From assembly GCA_029570205.1 (NCBI GenBank), contig JAKQSI010000109.1, positions 12,743-76,742 of the forward strand: DNA of 64,000 nt, read 5' to 3'. The translations under genes and the position numbers were made by a program. Below the pieces are notes generated by a model. The model saw nothing but the letters and a program-made list of their open reading frames with translations. It did not search any database and had not been told where the DNA came from. Positions 9,219-18,303 of this stretch are shown in pieces. Position 1 is the first letter of the stretch. Every line of letters starts with the position of its first letter. Source of the stretch: Candidatus Omnitrophota bacterium. Its GTDB lineage: Bacteria > Hinthialibacterota > Hinthialibacteria > Hinthialibacterales > JAKPRU01.

Positions 9219-9264
9219 ATCACGTTGCAGGGGACGACGCATACATCGCCCCCTGCAACGTGAT
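9219..9264 (+). terminator. Perfect 15-bp hairpin after the aminotransferase gene
   Basis: ATCACGTTGCAGGGG (9219-9233) pairs perfectly with CCCCTGCAACGTGAT (9250-9264) around a 16-base loop. It begins six bases after the stop codon. A T5 run occurs about 10 bases beyond the stem, so it may act as a terminator or as a transcript-stabilising hairpin. Confidence 0.5.
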
Positions 9265-9335
9265 TGAACAACCGGTTTTTCTGTCTCTCACACACGCGAA
9301 TTAGTCGAAACTTTCTCTCCCAAAGACTGGGGGAA

Positions 9336-9437
9336 ACACAGAGGCAATGTCATTAAGTTAGCAGTGTTCGGGAAGGGCTGGTTCTTGAGCCGCCATAATA
9401 TCTTCACCCCTTAACTTAATGACATTGGACACAGAGG
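9336..9437. mobile_element. MITE-like palindrome flanked by a 9-bp direct repeat
   Basis: CAATGTCATTAAGTTA (9345-9360) and its exact reverse complement (9412-9427) bound an 83-base segment with no coding capacity. The sequence ACACAGAGG occurs immediately left (9336-9344) and one base to the right (9429-9437), like a target-site duplication. The pattern is that of a miniature inverted-repeat element or deleted insertion sequence. No transposase with these ends is in the window. Confidence 0.55.
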
Positions 9438-9453
9438 GGCTTGAATGCCCAAT

Positions 9454-11661
9454 TCAATACCGAAACCAGAGCGGGATGAGCGTCTCCCACAGGATGGTTG
9501 AACTTGCGTCCGAATAGGTCGGCTCCCCATCCGTTCCCGGAACCAGGCCGTTTCCACCCTTACCGCCGAATACCTTTGTGTCCAACATCTTCACAATAGA
9601 GGCATTCTGAGCGATCAGGCCGATTCCACCATCGGTGGCGATTACATTGGTGTAGCCCGCTCCGCCCACGATCGTGCCGCCGGTGATATTTACTGTGGAA
9701 TTGTCAACCTGGATTCCGTTACCGGTGTTTTCTCCTCCCACTACCCAGGAGGAGTGCAAATTCAGCACAATATCCGTACAACCGCTGATCTCCATGGCAT
9801 TTCCGCCGAGGGTGGTCCCCTGGGGTTGACCGCTGAAATAGATGGTCTGGCCGGAGCCTCCCGATATATTGTTTTCTTGGAACTCGATCACCACGCCGTT
9901 ACAGTTTCTGACGGACAGGGTCGGGGCGTTTCGCGGCCAACCTGCACCGCTTGAACCTATTGAGTTATGAATCAGGCTTATTGAAGTTGCAGTGCAATGC
10001 TCAAAAATCATCACTTCCTGACCGGGTGTCCCAATTCCACCGTAGGGGCTGCTATCCATGTGTCTCGTCCCGATAAATTTGTTGTTAAGCAAAGTCGCGG
10101 AAGAGTTGCGTAATGTAAGGGCTGTCATGAATGGCAAGGCCGGATGGATTGTCAGATTCTGAAAATGAACGGTTGCGTCTTCGATCTCAAAGGAGGCCCA
10201 CACATCGGGCGGTTGAGCTGGGTCTATGCCGATTAGGGAGAAGTCCTTGCGGACTACTGAAATCTGATAGCCTTCCTCGTAAGTAGGGGAGATATACCTT
10301 CCTGTACAATAGACTCCCGGCTCCAATAGAAACACAGTCCCGCTTGAGGCACTCGCGATTTCCTCGGCAAGGTTCATTTCGGGAGACAACACAACCGCGC
10401 CGGGGATGAAAGGGATCGGAGTTGGGGTGGGAGACGGGTATAAAATTGGTGTAGGAGAGGGAGTAGCGGTGGGCGTAGGGGTCGGCGATTGCTCCGTTGC
10501 TATCAACGCGACCAACTCGGGTGAGCCGTAATCTCCGATATGCCCGCCACAGGTCAGGATGTCTGTGCGGTTGTCTTGGTTCATGTCTGCGGCAGCCGTG
10601 GCGAAGATATCCAAAAAGTATGGAACCAAGGCCTCGCCCCGCTTCGCAAAGTTGCCGTTTCCATCGCCACAGAAGATCGAAACAACTGCGCCGGTCCAGG
10701 AAACAAGATCCATCAGGGAGTCGCCGTCCATATCCGCCGCGATTACGTTTTCGGGATTGAGATCGGTAGGAGTCTCTGCGAGAAAATATCGGAACTGTCC
10801 CGGACTCTGTCCAATCAACGTGTAGATTCCTGTTGCTGATACAAACGCAAGATCAATGACTCCGTCGGCGTTTATGTCCATGCGGAGGGAGGATACAGGT
10901 GTCAAAGGCGTCGGGATCTCGGAGAGCAGAGGGAATGAGGAAGGGCGGTCTCTTTGTCCTGCGTAGACGCTGACGACTCCACCGCATGGAATCAGCAAAT
11001 CGTCACAATCGTCCCCGTCATAGTCAAGGACAACCATTCCATCATATACCTGGATATTGAATTCCACTTGGTCAAAATGACCGTCGCCCTTTCCAAATAG
11101 AAGGTAACCTTTGGATGATTCACATTCCGCGAGAATATCAATATGCTTGTCCCCATCGAAATCCCCAGAGCAGAACTGTGGGAATCTATTTGGACAAAGA
11201 GGCGCATTCAAGGATGTGGTACTCTCCCAGTCACCGTCCGGCTTTGAAATCCAGCACGTGAACCTTCCCAGGTAAGATCGGTCCCAAACCAGCATGTCGT
11301 CCCGACCATCTTCATTCCAATCTCCAGGAAACGGGACTACGGCGTCGGGCATCGAGCCACTCCACATTTGTCCGGACCGCACTGTGCCATCGCCATTGCC
11401 ATACCATATACTCGCGCCGGTTGTGCTAAAGCGCCCTGGTTTATTCCAGTTATGCACGAAATCGGGTATGCTGTCGCTATTAAAATCGGCAACGCTCAAA
11501 CTGAATGTATAGGGTTGTTCTGTGAGACTACCGGCAAGAATCGGCCTGAAATAAAGCCCTTCGCTGTAAGATACATCCGACGTGCCAATCTGGATACAGA
11601 ACAGTAAGAATATCCTGACAATTTGTCTGCCGGTGCGATGGAACAGCGATAAGTATTCCAT
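9454..11661 (-). CDS. Secreted FG-GAP/VCBS repeat protein with C-terminal beta-helix region
   Basis: A 735-residue exported protein. After a signal peptide (about residues 1-34), the first half holds seven or more FG-GAP/VCBS-like calcium-binding units, for example 'VADFNSDSIPDFVHNW', 'DWNEDGRDDMLVWD', 'DFDGDKHIDILAE' and 'DMNQDNRTDILTCGG'. A Pro/Thr/Ser linker (about residues 392-418) follows, then a right-handed beta-helix-like region rich in 'N.I.GG' turns (NITGGTIVGGAG and similar). The layout suggests a surface or secreted protein that binds or acts on polysaccharide; no catalytic residues could be assigned. GGAGG lies eight bases before the ATG. The gene is monocistronic, bounded by the MITE-like element and a short palindrome. 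Confidence 0.8.
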   Translation of the reverse strand: MEYLSLFHRTGRQIVRIFLLFCIQIGTSDVSYSEGLYFRPILAGSLTEQPYTFSLSVADFNSDSIPDFVHNWNKPGRFSTTGASIWYGNGDGTVRSGQMWSGSMPDAVVPFPGDWNEDGRDDMLVWDRSYLGRFTCWISKPDGDWESTTSLNAPLCPNRFPQFCSGDFDGDKHIDILAECESSKGYLLFGKGDGHFDQVEFNIQVYDGMVVLDYDGDDCDDLLIPCGGVVSVYAGQRDRPSSFPLLSEIPTPLTPVSSLRMDINADGVIDLAFVSATGIYTLIGQSPGQFRYFLAETPTDLNPENVIAADMDGDSLMDLVSWTGAVVSIFCGDGNGNFAKRGEALVPYFLDIFATAAADMNQDNRTDILTCGGHIGDYGSPELVALIATEQSPTPTPTATPSPTPILYPSPTPTPIPFIPGAVVLSPEMNLAEEIASASSGTVFLLEPGVYCTGRYISPTYEEGYQISVVRKDFSLIGIDPAQPPDVWASFEIEDATVHFQNLTIHPALPFMTALTLRNSSATLLNNKFIGTRHMDSSPYGGIGTPGQEVMIFEHCTATSISLIHNSIGSSGAGWPRNAPTLSVRNCNGVVIEFQENNISGGSGQTIYFSGQPQGTTLGGNAMEISGCTDIVLNLHSSWVVGGENTGNGIQVDNSTVNITGGTIVGGAGYTNVIATDGGIGLIAQNASIVKMLDTKVFGGKGGNGLVPGTDGEPTYSDASSTILWETLIPLWFRY

Positions 11662-11680
11662 GGTCTATTCCTCCTTCACT

Positions 11681-11700
11681 GACAGGCACGGAGGCCTGTC
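11681..11700. repeat. REP-like palindrome, GACAGGC-N6-GCCTGTC type
   Basis: GACAGGCACGGAGGCCTGTC is a stem of seven base pairs with a six-base loop. It abuts the stop codon of the oxidoreductase gene and lies just before the secreted-protein gene. The same palindrome recurs near 15480, 30475, 41593, 41682, 41771, 54603, 54719 and 54835. Confidence 0.7.
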
Positions 11701-12729
11701 CTACTCGAAGTTGTAAATGAGTTCAATCGCGTTGCGCCAGCCGTCCAGCATCCGCATGTTTCCGAGCGTGTCATCCCAAGTCATTGCCGGCGGCGGGGCC
11801 TGGCGATTGGCGATATTCTCCGCAACAAGATCGGCTTCAATAGTATAAAGCCGTCTGCCATCAGTAACCACAATTTTCTGCCCTTTTTTCTCACCCCTTT
11901 TTCGCAGGTGAATGCAGGCCGGTTGTCCCTGGGGACCGGGAACCCAGGGTTCCTGTAAAAAGATATGTCCCTCTGTGCCGTAGATCCGAACGGTGTTGTC
12001 CTGTTCCACGCCGACACCACACGAAAACTGGGCGACAACATCTCCGGGGAATTTCGCAATCCCGGCGGTGTAGTCATCCACGCCGCCGTCTTCTCGCAAG
12101 CGACCGAGCGCATGAAGTTCAATCGGCTCGGCAAAATCCCGACCCATCGCCACGCCCGCAACCAGGCGGCACATCGAAACACAATAGCAGCCGACATCCA
12201 AAATCCCGCCGCCACCCAGACTCGCCTCCAGAATACGGCGGTCCTCTACCAAGTCTGCATAAAAACTAAACGTTGCCTGGATGATACAAACCCGGCCGAT
12301 CGCCCCTTCCCGAATCAACTCCACAAGCCGCTTCGTTTGCGGATGGCAGCGGTACATGAAGGCTTCCATGAGGAACACGTCGTTCCGGCGGGCGGCTTCG
12401 ATTACCTGTTCCGCTTCCCGCGCATTCACGGTAAACGGTTTCTCTAACAGAATATGTTTCTTTGCCTCCGCGGCCTGGATGGCCCATTCGGCGTGCAACG
12501 GATTGATCGGGCAAATATAAACCGCCTCGACTTCGGGGTTTTCAAGAACTCCCGCGTATGTGGGATATCGGTACTTGACTCCGAATTCCTCGCCGAATTG
12601 TTCCGCCGCTTCCTGTGTGCGGCTGCCGATGGCGATCAGTTCGCCCGTGCGGGATTCGCGGAGATCTCTCGCAAAGGTCCGGGCGATTCGCCCGGTGGAG
12701 AGAATGCCCCATTTTAGTGTTTGGGTCAT
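11701..12729 (-). CDS. Gfo/Idh/MocA family oxidoreductase
   Basis: A 342-residue NAD(P)-dependent dehydrogenase. The N-terminal Rossmann region starts 'LKWGILSTGRIARTFARDL', contains the family 'LLEKPF' motif (lysine of the EKP motif present) and is followed by the C-terminal sheet domain with 'GGGGILDVGCYCVSMCRLV', where the HxxD-like position differs from consensus. Enzymes of this family oxidise or reduce sugars and sugar-like alcohols. AAAGGA lies nine bases before the ATG. It follows the aldo/keto reductase gene by 62 bases on the same strand, so the two may act on related carbohydrates. There is no signal peptide, so it should be cytoplasmic. Confidence 0.87.
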   Translation of the reverse strand: MTQTLKWGILSTGRIARTFARDLRESRTGELIAIGSRTQEAAEQFGEEFGVKYRYPTYAGVLENPEVEAVYICPINPLHAEWAIQAAEAKKHILLEKPFTVNAREAEQVIEAARRNDVFLMEAFMYRCHPQTKRLVELIREGAIGRVCIIQATFSFYADLVEDRRILEASLGGGGILDVGCYCVSMCRLVAGVAMGRDFAEPIELHALGRLREDGGVDDYTAGIAKFPGDVVAQFSCGVGVEQDNTVRIYGTEGHIFLQEPWVPGPQGQPACIHLRKRGEKKGQKIVVTDGRRLYTIEADLVAENIANRQAPPPAMTWDDTLGNMRMLDGWRNAIELIYNFE

Positions 12730-12791
12730 TCATGGAGTCCTTTCGTTTCGGTAAATGTGGACATGGTGGACACAGTGGAAATTGTGAACCA

Positions 12792-13690
12792 TCAACTACT
12801 CAAAATCCTCCCAGTCCGCACAATATGCTCGTCTATTTCGGCCTCACTGAGAAATCCGATGGTCGCGGCATCCACCAGGTTATTTTTGAGTACATAATTC
12901 AGAGAGGCCTCGCGCTGATCCGGTTCCACAAGCGTTCCGCAGCCGTACAGTTTCATGCCCAGAATGGCTTTGCCCGCCGTGCGTAATTCCTTCAATATGG
13001 CGGTAACCTCTTCCACCGTGCCGCCCATCCGGTACTCTTCCCCGCCCTTGTGGTTGATCTGCGCCAGGACCACCTCCACCCACGGTGATTTTGCGGCGGC
13101 TCTCAGCCCTTCGGTAGAATGGCAGGAACATCCCAGCGCGCGGATATTCCCTTTTTCTTTCTCGGCGGACAGGACCTCCATCCACGCCTTCTTTTCCTCC
13201 GGCCAATTCGGTGTGTTCTGGCCGTGAAGCAGAACGATGTCAAGGTAGTCCGTTCCGATTTCGAGACGAATCCGGTCGAAGTCTTTCTTGGGGTTGTTTT
13301 CCGGTTTCCACTGTAAGGGTTCGGGCCACAGTTTGGAGAGAAGGACCAGTTTTTCGCGTGGATAGCTTCTCAGCACTTTTGCCGCGTGCTGATGAGAGCC
13401 GTAGATATCGGCCATGTCCCAGAAGTTGATGCCCCGGTCGTAGCCGTGACGCATGAGCGCATCAAATTTCTGCTGACCCAGTTTGGTCTGATCGGAGACC
13501 TGTTCCCATCCGCGTGTGCCCGTGCCCATGGCAAATCGGGAGAGATGTATCCCCGTATTGCCCAGAGCAACCTGATCGACCGTGTGGCCGGACTCCGCAG
13601 CCTGTACATATCCCACGGTGGAAGAGAAACCGGTCAATAAACCGGCACCGGCCAGCCCGCATTTCAGAAATGACCGTCGGTGGATTGGAT

Positions 13691-13694
<4 letters not shown>
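12792..13694 (-). CDS. Tat-exported aldo/keto reductase
   Basis: A 300-residue aldo/keto reductase with a twin-arginine signal (RRSFLK, then a hydrophobic core to about residue 32). The catalytic tetrad can be placed: Asp and Tyr in 'DMADIYGSH', Lys in 'LVLLSKLW' and His in 'DIVLLHGQN'. These enzymes reduce carbonyls with NAD(P)H; export by Tat implies the cofactor is loaded before transport, as for periplasmic glucose-fructose oxidoreductases. The start is a GTG overlapping the stop of the response-regulator gene as GTGA, which implies translational coupling. That unusual pairing suggests the regulator may control a stress or carbohydrate function, but no direct evidence exists. Confidence 0.85.
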
Positions 13695-15157
<1,463 letters not shown>

Positions 15158-15339
15158 TATTCTACCCTCGTGCGGTGCGGCAAGATCAATGATCGAATCC
15201 GCCCGCTTTGTGCCTATCGTAACTCATTTCGTCGGGTTGCTGAACCTTCCAGGCGAGGTCATTCCATGATGGGCTGAGGAGGTTCCTATCCAACCTCTTG
15301 AGAACGATCCCCCCGCATCCGTCATTCCAAACCACCCTC

Positions 15340-15499
15340 CGGCGGGGCCGGTGATTGGGTGAAGAAAGTGTGCTTCCCGCCCTTCTTTGCCAGGCAGGGA
15401 CGCCTGGCCCACTGGCAGGGACGCCTGGCCCACTGGTGGGACGCCTGGCCCACTGGTGGGACGCCTGGCCCACTGGTGGGACAGGCCTCTGTGCCTGTC
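15340..15499. repeat. Cluster of short palindromic repeats with degenerate tandem copies
   Basis: A GCCAGGC-N6-GCCTGGC palindrome (15389-15408) is followed by about four 20-21 base copies of GGGACGCCTGGCCCACTGGT and ends with GACAGGC-N6-GCCTGTC (15480-15499). The roughly 50 bases before the first palindrome (including GAAGAAAGTGTGCTT) are nearly repeated before the array at 53126. The array lies between two divergent genes. Confidence 0.75.
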
Positions 15500-15542
15500 G
15501 ATGGGCGAGCTTTCTTAGGAGGAGCCGCCCGGAGTCTGCGAA

Positions 15543-15612
15543 GGGCCGCGACGTGGCGATCTCCGGCTTGCGCGTTTGAACAGCGAGATTGCCACGCTTC
15601 GCTCGCAATGAC
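15543..15612. repeat. Imperfect inverted repeat containing GAGATTGCCACGCTTCGC
   Basis: GCGAGATTGCCACGCTTCGC (from 15583) continues as TCGCAATGAC, and a diverged inverted copy of its left part lies near 15546-15562. Similar 'GAGATTGC..CGCTTCGCTCGCAATGAC' sequences are common intergenic repeats in many bacteria from the environment. The rest of 15158-15739 holds no gene that I can see. Confidence 0.45.
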
Positions 15613-15739
15613 GGTTGTAACCGAGCTTTCTCAGGAGCGCGACTAAGGCCCGGCCGGTGTCGTGCCCACAATGCCCTGTAATCCGAGCAAGGCTTTCCGT
15701 AATCTATGCGCGGAGAGAACACTCCCCTTTTGAACCGGT

Positions 15740-16639
15740 ATGAACGAAATGAGACGGCCGTTCCTGTCGATTCTTGCTGCATTGGCATCGCTGTGGATTG
15801 TCCCGGTCCACGCCGCCGAACCGCTGAGCGTATTTGTCAGCGTACCGCCCCAGGCGTATATCGCCGAGCGGATCGGTGGCGAGCATGTTGCGGTGGAAGT
15901 TCTGGTCCGACCCGGCCAGGAGCCGCACACCTTCGAGCCGACACCGAAACAAATCCTGGCCCTCAGCCGGGCAAAGGTGTTCCTGCGGATCGGTATTCCC
16001 TTTGAAACGCGCCTGTTGGAGAAAATCCAGGCAAGTCATCCGGACCTGAAGGTAGTCGATACTACAAAGGGTATCGAGAGACGGAGATTGACGAAAGACG
16101 AACTGTCTCACGACGAACATTCTGCCGACCGGGAAGAACATGACGAAGGAGAGCCGGACCTGCATGTCTGGATGGCTCCTCCCCTCGTGGAGATCCTTGC
16201 ACAAAACACAGCCGGAGTTTTTATGGAGGTTGATCCCTCTCATGCCGAAGAATATGAGCAGAATGTGCAGACCCTTTTGAAAGATGTCCGCGCCGTCCAC
16301 GAGAAAATCAAGAAGAACTTTCTGCCGTTTAAAGGACGTTCTTTTTATGTGTTTCATCCCGCATTCGGCTACTTTGGAGATGCGTACGGTCTCCGACAGG
16401 AGGCCGTGGAAATCCAGGGCAAATCGCCATCTCCCCGGCAATTGTCGGAACTCATCCGCAAGGCAAAAGCGGAGAATGTGAAAGTAATCTTTGTGCAGCC
16501 CCAATTCGACAAACATGGGGCCGAGGTTGTTGCTGATGCCATCGGAGGCGTTGTGCTTCCATTGGACCCGCTGGCCAAAGACCTGTTAAAGAACTTTGAA
16601 GAAATCGCCGTAAAGATCGAACGCGCTCTGAAAGAGTAA
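15740..16639 (+). CDS. znuA: Zinc/manganese-type ABC transporter substrate-binding protein
   Basis: A 299-residue cluster A-I (ZnuA/TroA-like) periplasmic binding protein. After a signal peptide (to about residue 25, VHAAE) come the metal-site blocks 'GQEPHTFEPTP', a charged His/Asp/Glu-rich loop (about residues 120-140) directly before 'DLHVWMAP', and 'VFHPAFGYF'. The three histidines and a late Asp/Glu bind the metal, and the His-rich loop favours zinc over manganese. It is the first gene of a three-gene operon encoding receptor, ATPase and permease. An in-frame ATG at 15749 is an equally good start. No convincing Zur-type operator was recognised upstream. Confidence 0.88.
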   Translation: MNEMRRPFLSILAALASLWIVPVHAAEPLSVFVSVPPQAYIAERIGGEHVAVEVLVRPGQEPHTFEPTPKQILALSRAKVFLRIGIPFETRLLEKIQASHPDLKVVDTTKGIERRRLTKDELSHDEHSADREEHDEGEPDLHVWMAPPLVEILAQNTAGVFMEVDPSHAEEYEQNVQTLLKDVRAVHEKIKKNFLPFKGRSFYVFHPAFGYFGDAYGLRQEAVEIQGKSPSPRQLSELIRKAKAENVKVIFVQPQFDKHGAEVVADAIGGVVLPLDPLAKDLLKNFEEIAVKIERALKE

Positions 16640-16645
16640 CCGGCA

Positions 16646-17419
16646 ATGACTGCGCCCGAACCCGCCGTATGGCTTCGCAATGTATCCTTTTCCTACAACC
16701 GTGTACCGGTTCTGGAAGAGGTAAATATCGACATTCCGCCCAATGAGTTCTGCAGCATTGTCGGCCCGAACGGCGGCGGGAAAACGACACTGTTAAAGAT
16801 CATTCTGGGCGCCGTGCAGCCGGACACGGGGGAAGTGCGTGTCCTGGGCGAAAGCCCGATCCGCGCCCGACGCTGGATCGGCTACATGCCGCAATATACA
16901 CGCTATGATCCGCATTTTCCCGTAACGGTTCTGGATGTTGTGTTGATGGGCCGTCTGGGAGCCGACGGGGTCAACGGCTTTTTCGGATGGTATGGACGCG
17001 AGGACCGGGAGGAGGCGCGGGCCGCATTGCGGGAGGTGGAAATGGCGGACAATTGGAACCGGCCGTTCTCCGTGCTTTCGGGAGGGCAACGGCAACGGGT
17101 TTTGATCGCCCGCGCACTTTGCTGCCGACCGAGATTGCTTTTGCTCGATGAACCCACGTCCAATGTCGATGCGTTGGCGGAGGAAAAACTACTGTCCATC
17201 CTGCAACAATTGCAATCCCGCATGACAATTCTAATGGTTTCGCATGATTTGGGATTTGTCTCCACCGTTGTCCGAAGCGTGATTTGTGTCAACCGACGAG
17301 TACTCGTTCATCCCACCAGTGAACTGACCGGGGAGACCATTCGCGAGATTTACGGCGGCGATTTTCGGATGATTCGCCACGACCATCGCTGTTCGGAACA
17401 GGGGCATATCCGTGTCTGA
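16646..17419 (+). CDS. znuC: Zinc/manganese-type ABC transporter ATP-binding protein
   Basis: A 257-residue ABC ATPase powering the adjacent metal importer. Walker A is 'GPNGGGKTTLLK', the signature is 'LSGGQRQRVLIARAL', Walker B is 'LLLLDEPTSNVD', and the switch His is in 'MVSHD'. The order and spacing are canonical. It begins six bases after the receptor gene and its 3' end overlaps the permease start by eight bases, consistent with one transcript and coupled translation. The protein should work as a cytoplasmic dimer bound to the permease. The exact metal specificity rests on the receptor. Confidence 0.92.
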   Translation: MTAPEPAVWLRNVSFSYNRVPVLEEVNIDIPPNEFCSIVGPNGGGKTTLLKIILGAVQPDTGEVRVLGESPIRARRWIGYMPQYTRYDPHFPVTVLDVVLMGRLGADGVNGFFGWYGREDREEARAALREVEMADNWNRPFSVLSGGQRQRVLIARALCCRPRLLLLDEPTSNVDALAEEKLLSILQQLQSRMTILMVSHDLGFVSTVVRSVICVNRRVLVHPTSELTGETIREIYGGDFRMIRHDHRCSEQGHIRV

Positions 17420-18266
17420 GTTTATCCAGGCGCTTCACGATCCCGGAATTCCCTTCCTACGATACGCCCTCCTTGCGGGCCTGTTGGCGAGCGTCTCATT
17501 CGGCGTTGTCGGAACCTACGTAGTCACCCGCAAAATCAGCTACATCGCCGGCGCTATCTCCCATTGCATGCTGGGAGGCATCGGGGCAGCGTTGTATGCG
17601 CAAACTGTGGTCGGATGGACGTGGTGCACTCCGATGCTCGGCGCGGTCGGCTCCGCGCTTGTAGCGGCCGTCGTGATCGGTCTTGTCAGCCTTCGCGGAC
17701 AGCAGCGAGAGGATACGGTCATCGGTGCGCTCTGGGCTACCGGCATGGCGATCGGTCTCCTCTTCCTCGCAAAAACGCCCGGCTATTTCGATCCCATGAG
17801 TGTTCTGTTCGGTAATATCCTGTTGATTTCCAAACACGATCTCTGGCTGGTATCGGCGCTCGACATCCTTGTCGCCGGACTTGCGCTCCTGTTCCACAAT
17901 AAGCTACTCGGCATTTGTTTCGATGAAGAGTTTACGGAACTTCGCGGCGTAAATGCCGGGGGATATTATCTGCTCCTGATCTGTCTCACCGCGTTAACCG
18001 TCGCTCTGCTGGTCCGTGTCGTCGGGATTGTTCTGGTCATTGCCCTGCTGACATTACCCGCCGCCGTCGCCGGGTATTTCGCGCGTCGAATCCGGCAGAT
18101 GATGGTCCTCAGTATTGTTTTCTGCATGCTGTTTACCGTTACAGGACTTGCTTACAGCTACGTCTTCAATCTTCCCAGCGGTCCGAGCATTATTATGTTC
18201 GCCGGAGGAGCCTATCTTGTTGTTACCATTGTCAGCCGCTTTGTGAAATGGTTTGCGCACGACTGA
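17412..18266 (+). CDS. znuB: Zinc/manganese-type ABC transporter permease (ABC-3 family)
   Basis: A 284-residue integral membrane protein with about eight hydrophobic helices and the ABC-3 family pattern: an early 'RYALLAGLLASVSFGVVGTYVV', split by charged loops, then 'GLVSLRGQQREDTVIGALWATGMAIG' and 'LLTLPAAVAGYF'. It forms the transmembrane pore of the metal importer. The GTG start overlaps the ATPase gene by eight bases. Its stop codon is 38 bases before the next start codon, so the heparinase-like gene could be read through from this operon, although the functions are unrelated. Confidence 0.9.
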   Translation: MSEFIQALHDPGIPFLRYALLAGLLASVSFGVVGTYVVTRKISYIAGAISHCMLGGIGAALYAQTVVGWTWCTPMLGAVGSALVAAVVIGLVSLRGQQREDTVIGALWATGMAIGLLFLAKTPGYFDPMSVLFGNILLISKHDLWLVSALDILVAGLALLFHNKLLGICFDEEFTELRGVNAGGYYLLLICLTALTVALLVRVVGIVLVIALLTLPAAVAGYFARRIRQMMVLSIVFCMLFTVTGLAYSYVFNLPSGPSIIMFAGGAYLVVTIVSRFVKWFAHD

Positions 18267-18303
18267 ATTCAGGAATACGACAGAATATCGGAAAGGAAAA
18301 ACA

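Noticed and set aside
15389-15499. Possible CRISPR array
   Set aside because: The repeats are short palindromes separated by only a few bases, lack unique spacers and are dispersed across the window. No cas gene is present.
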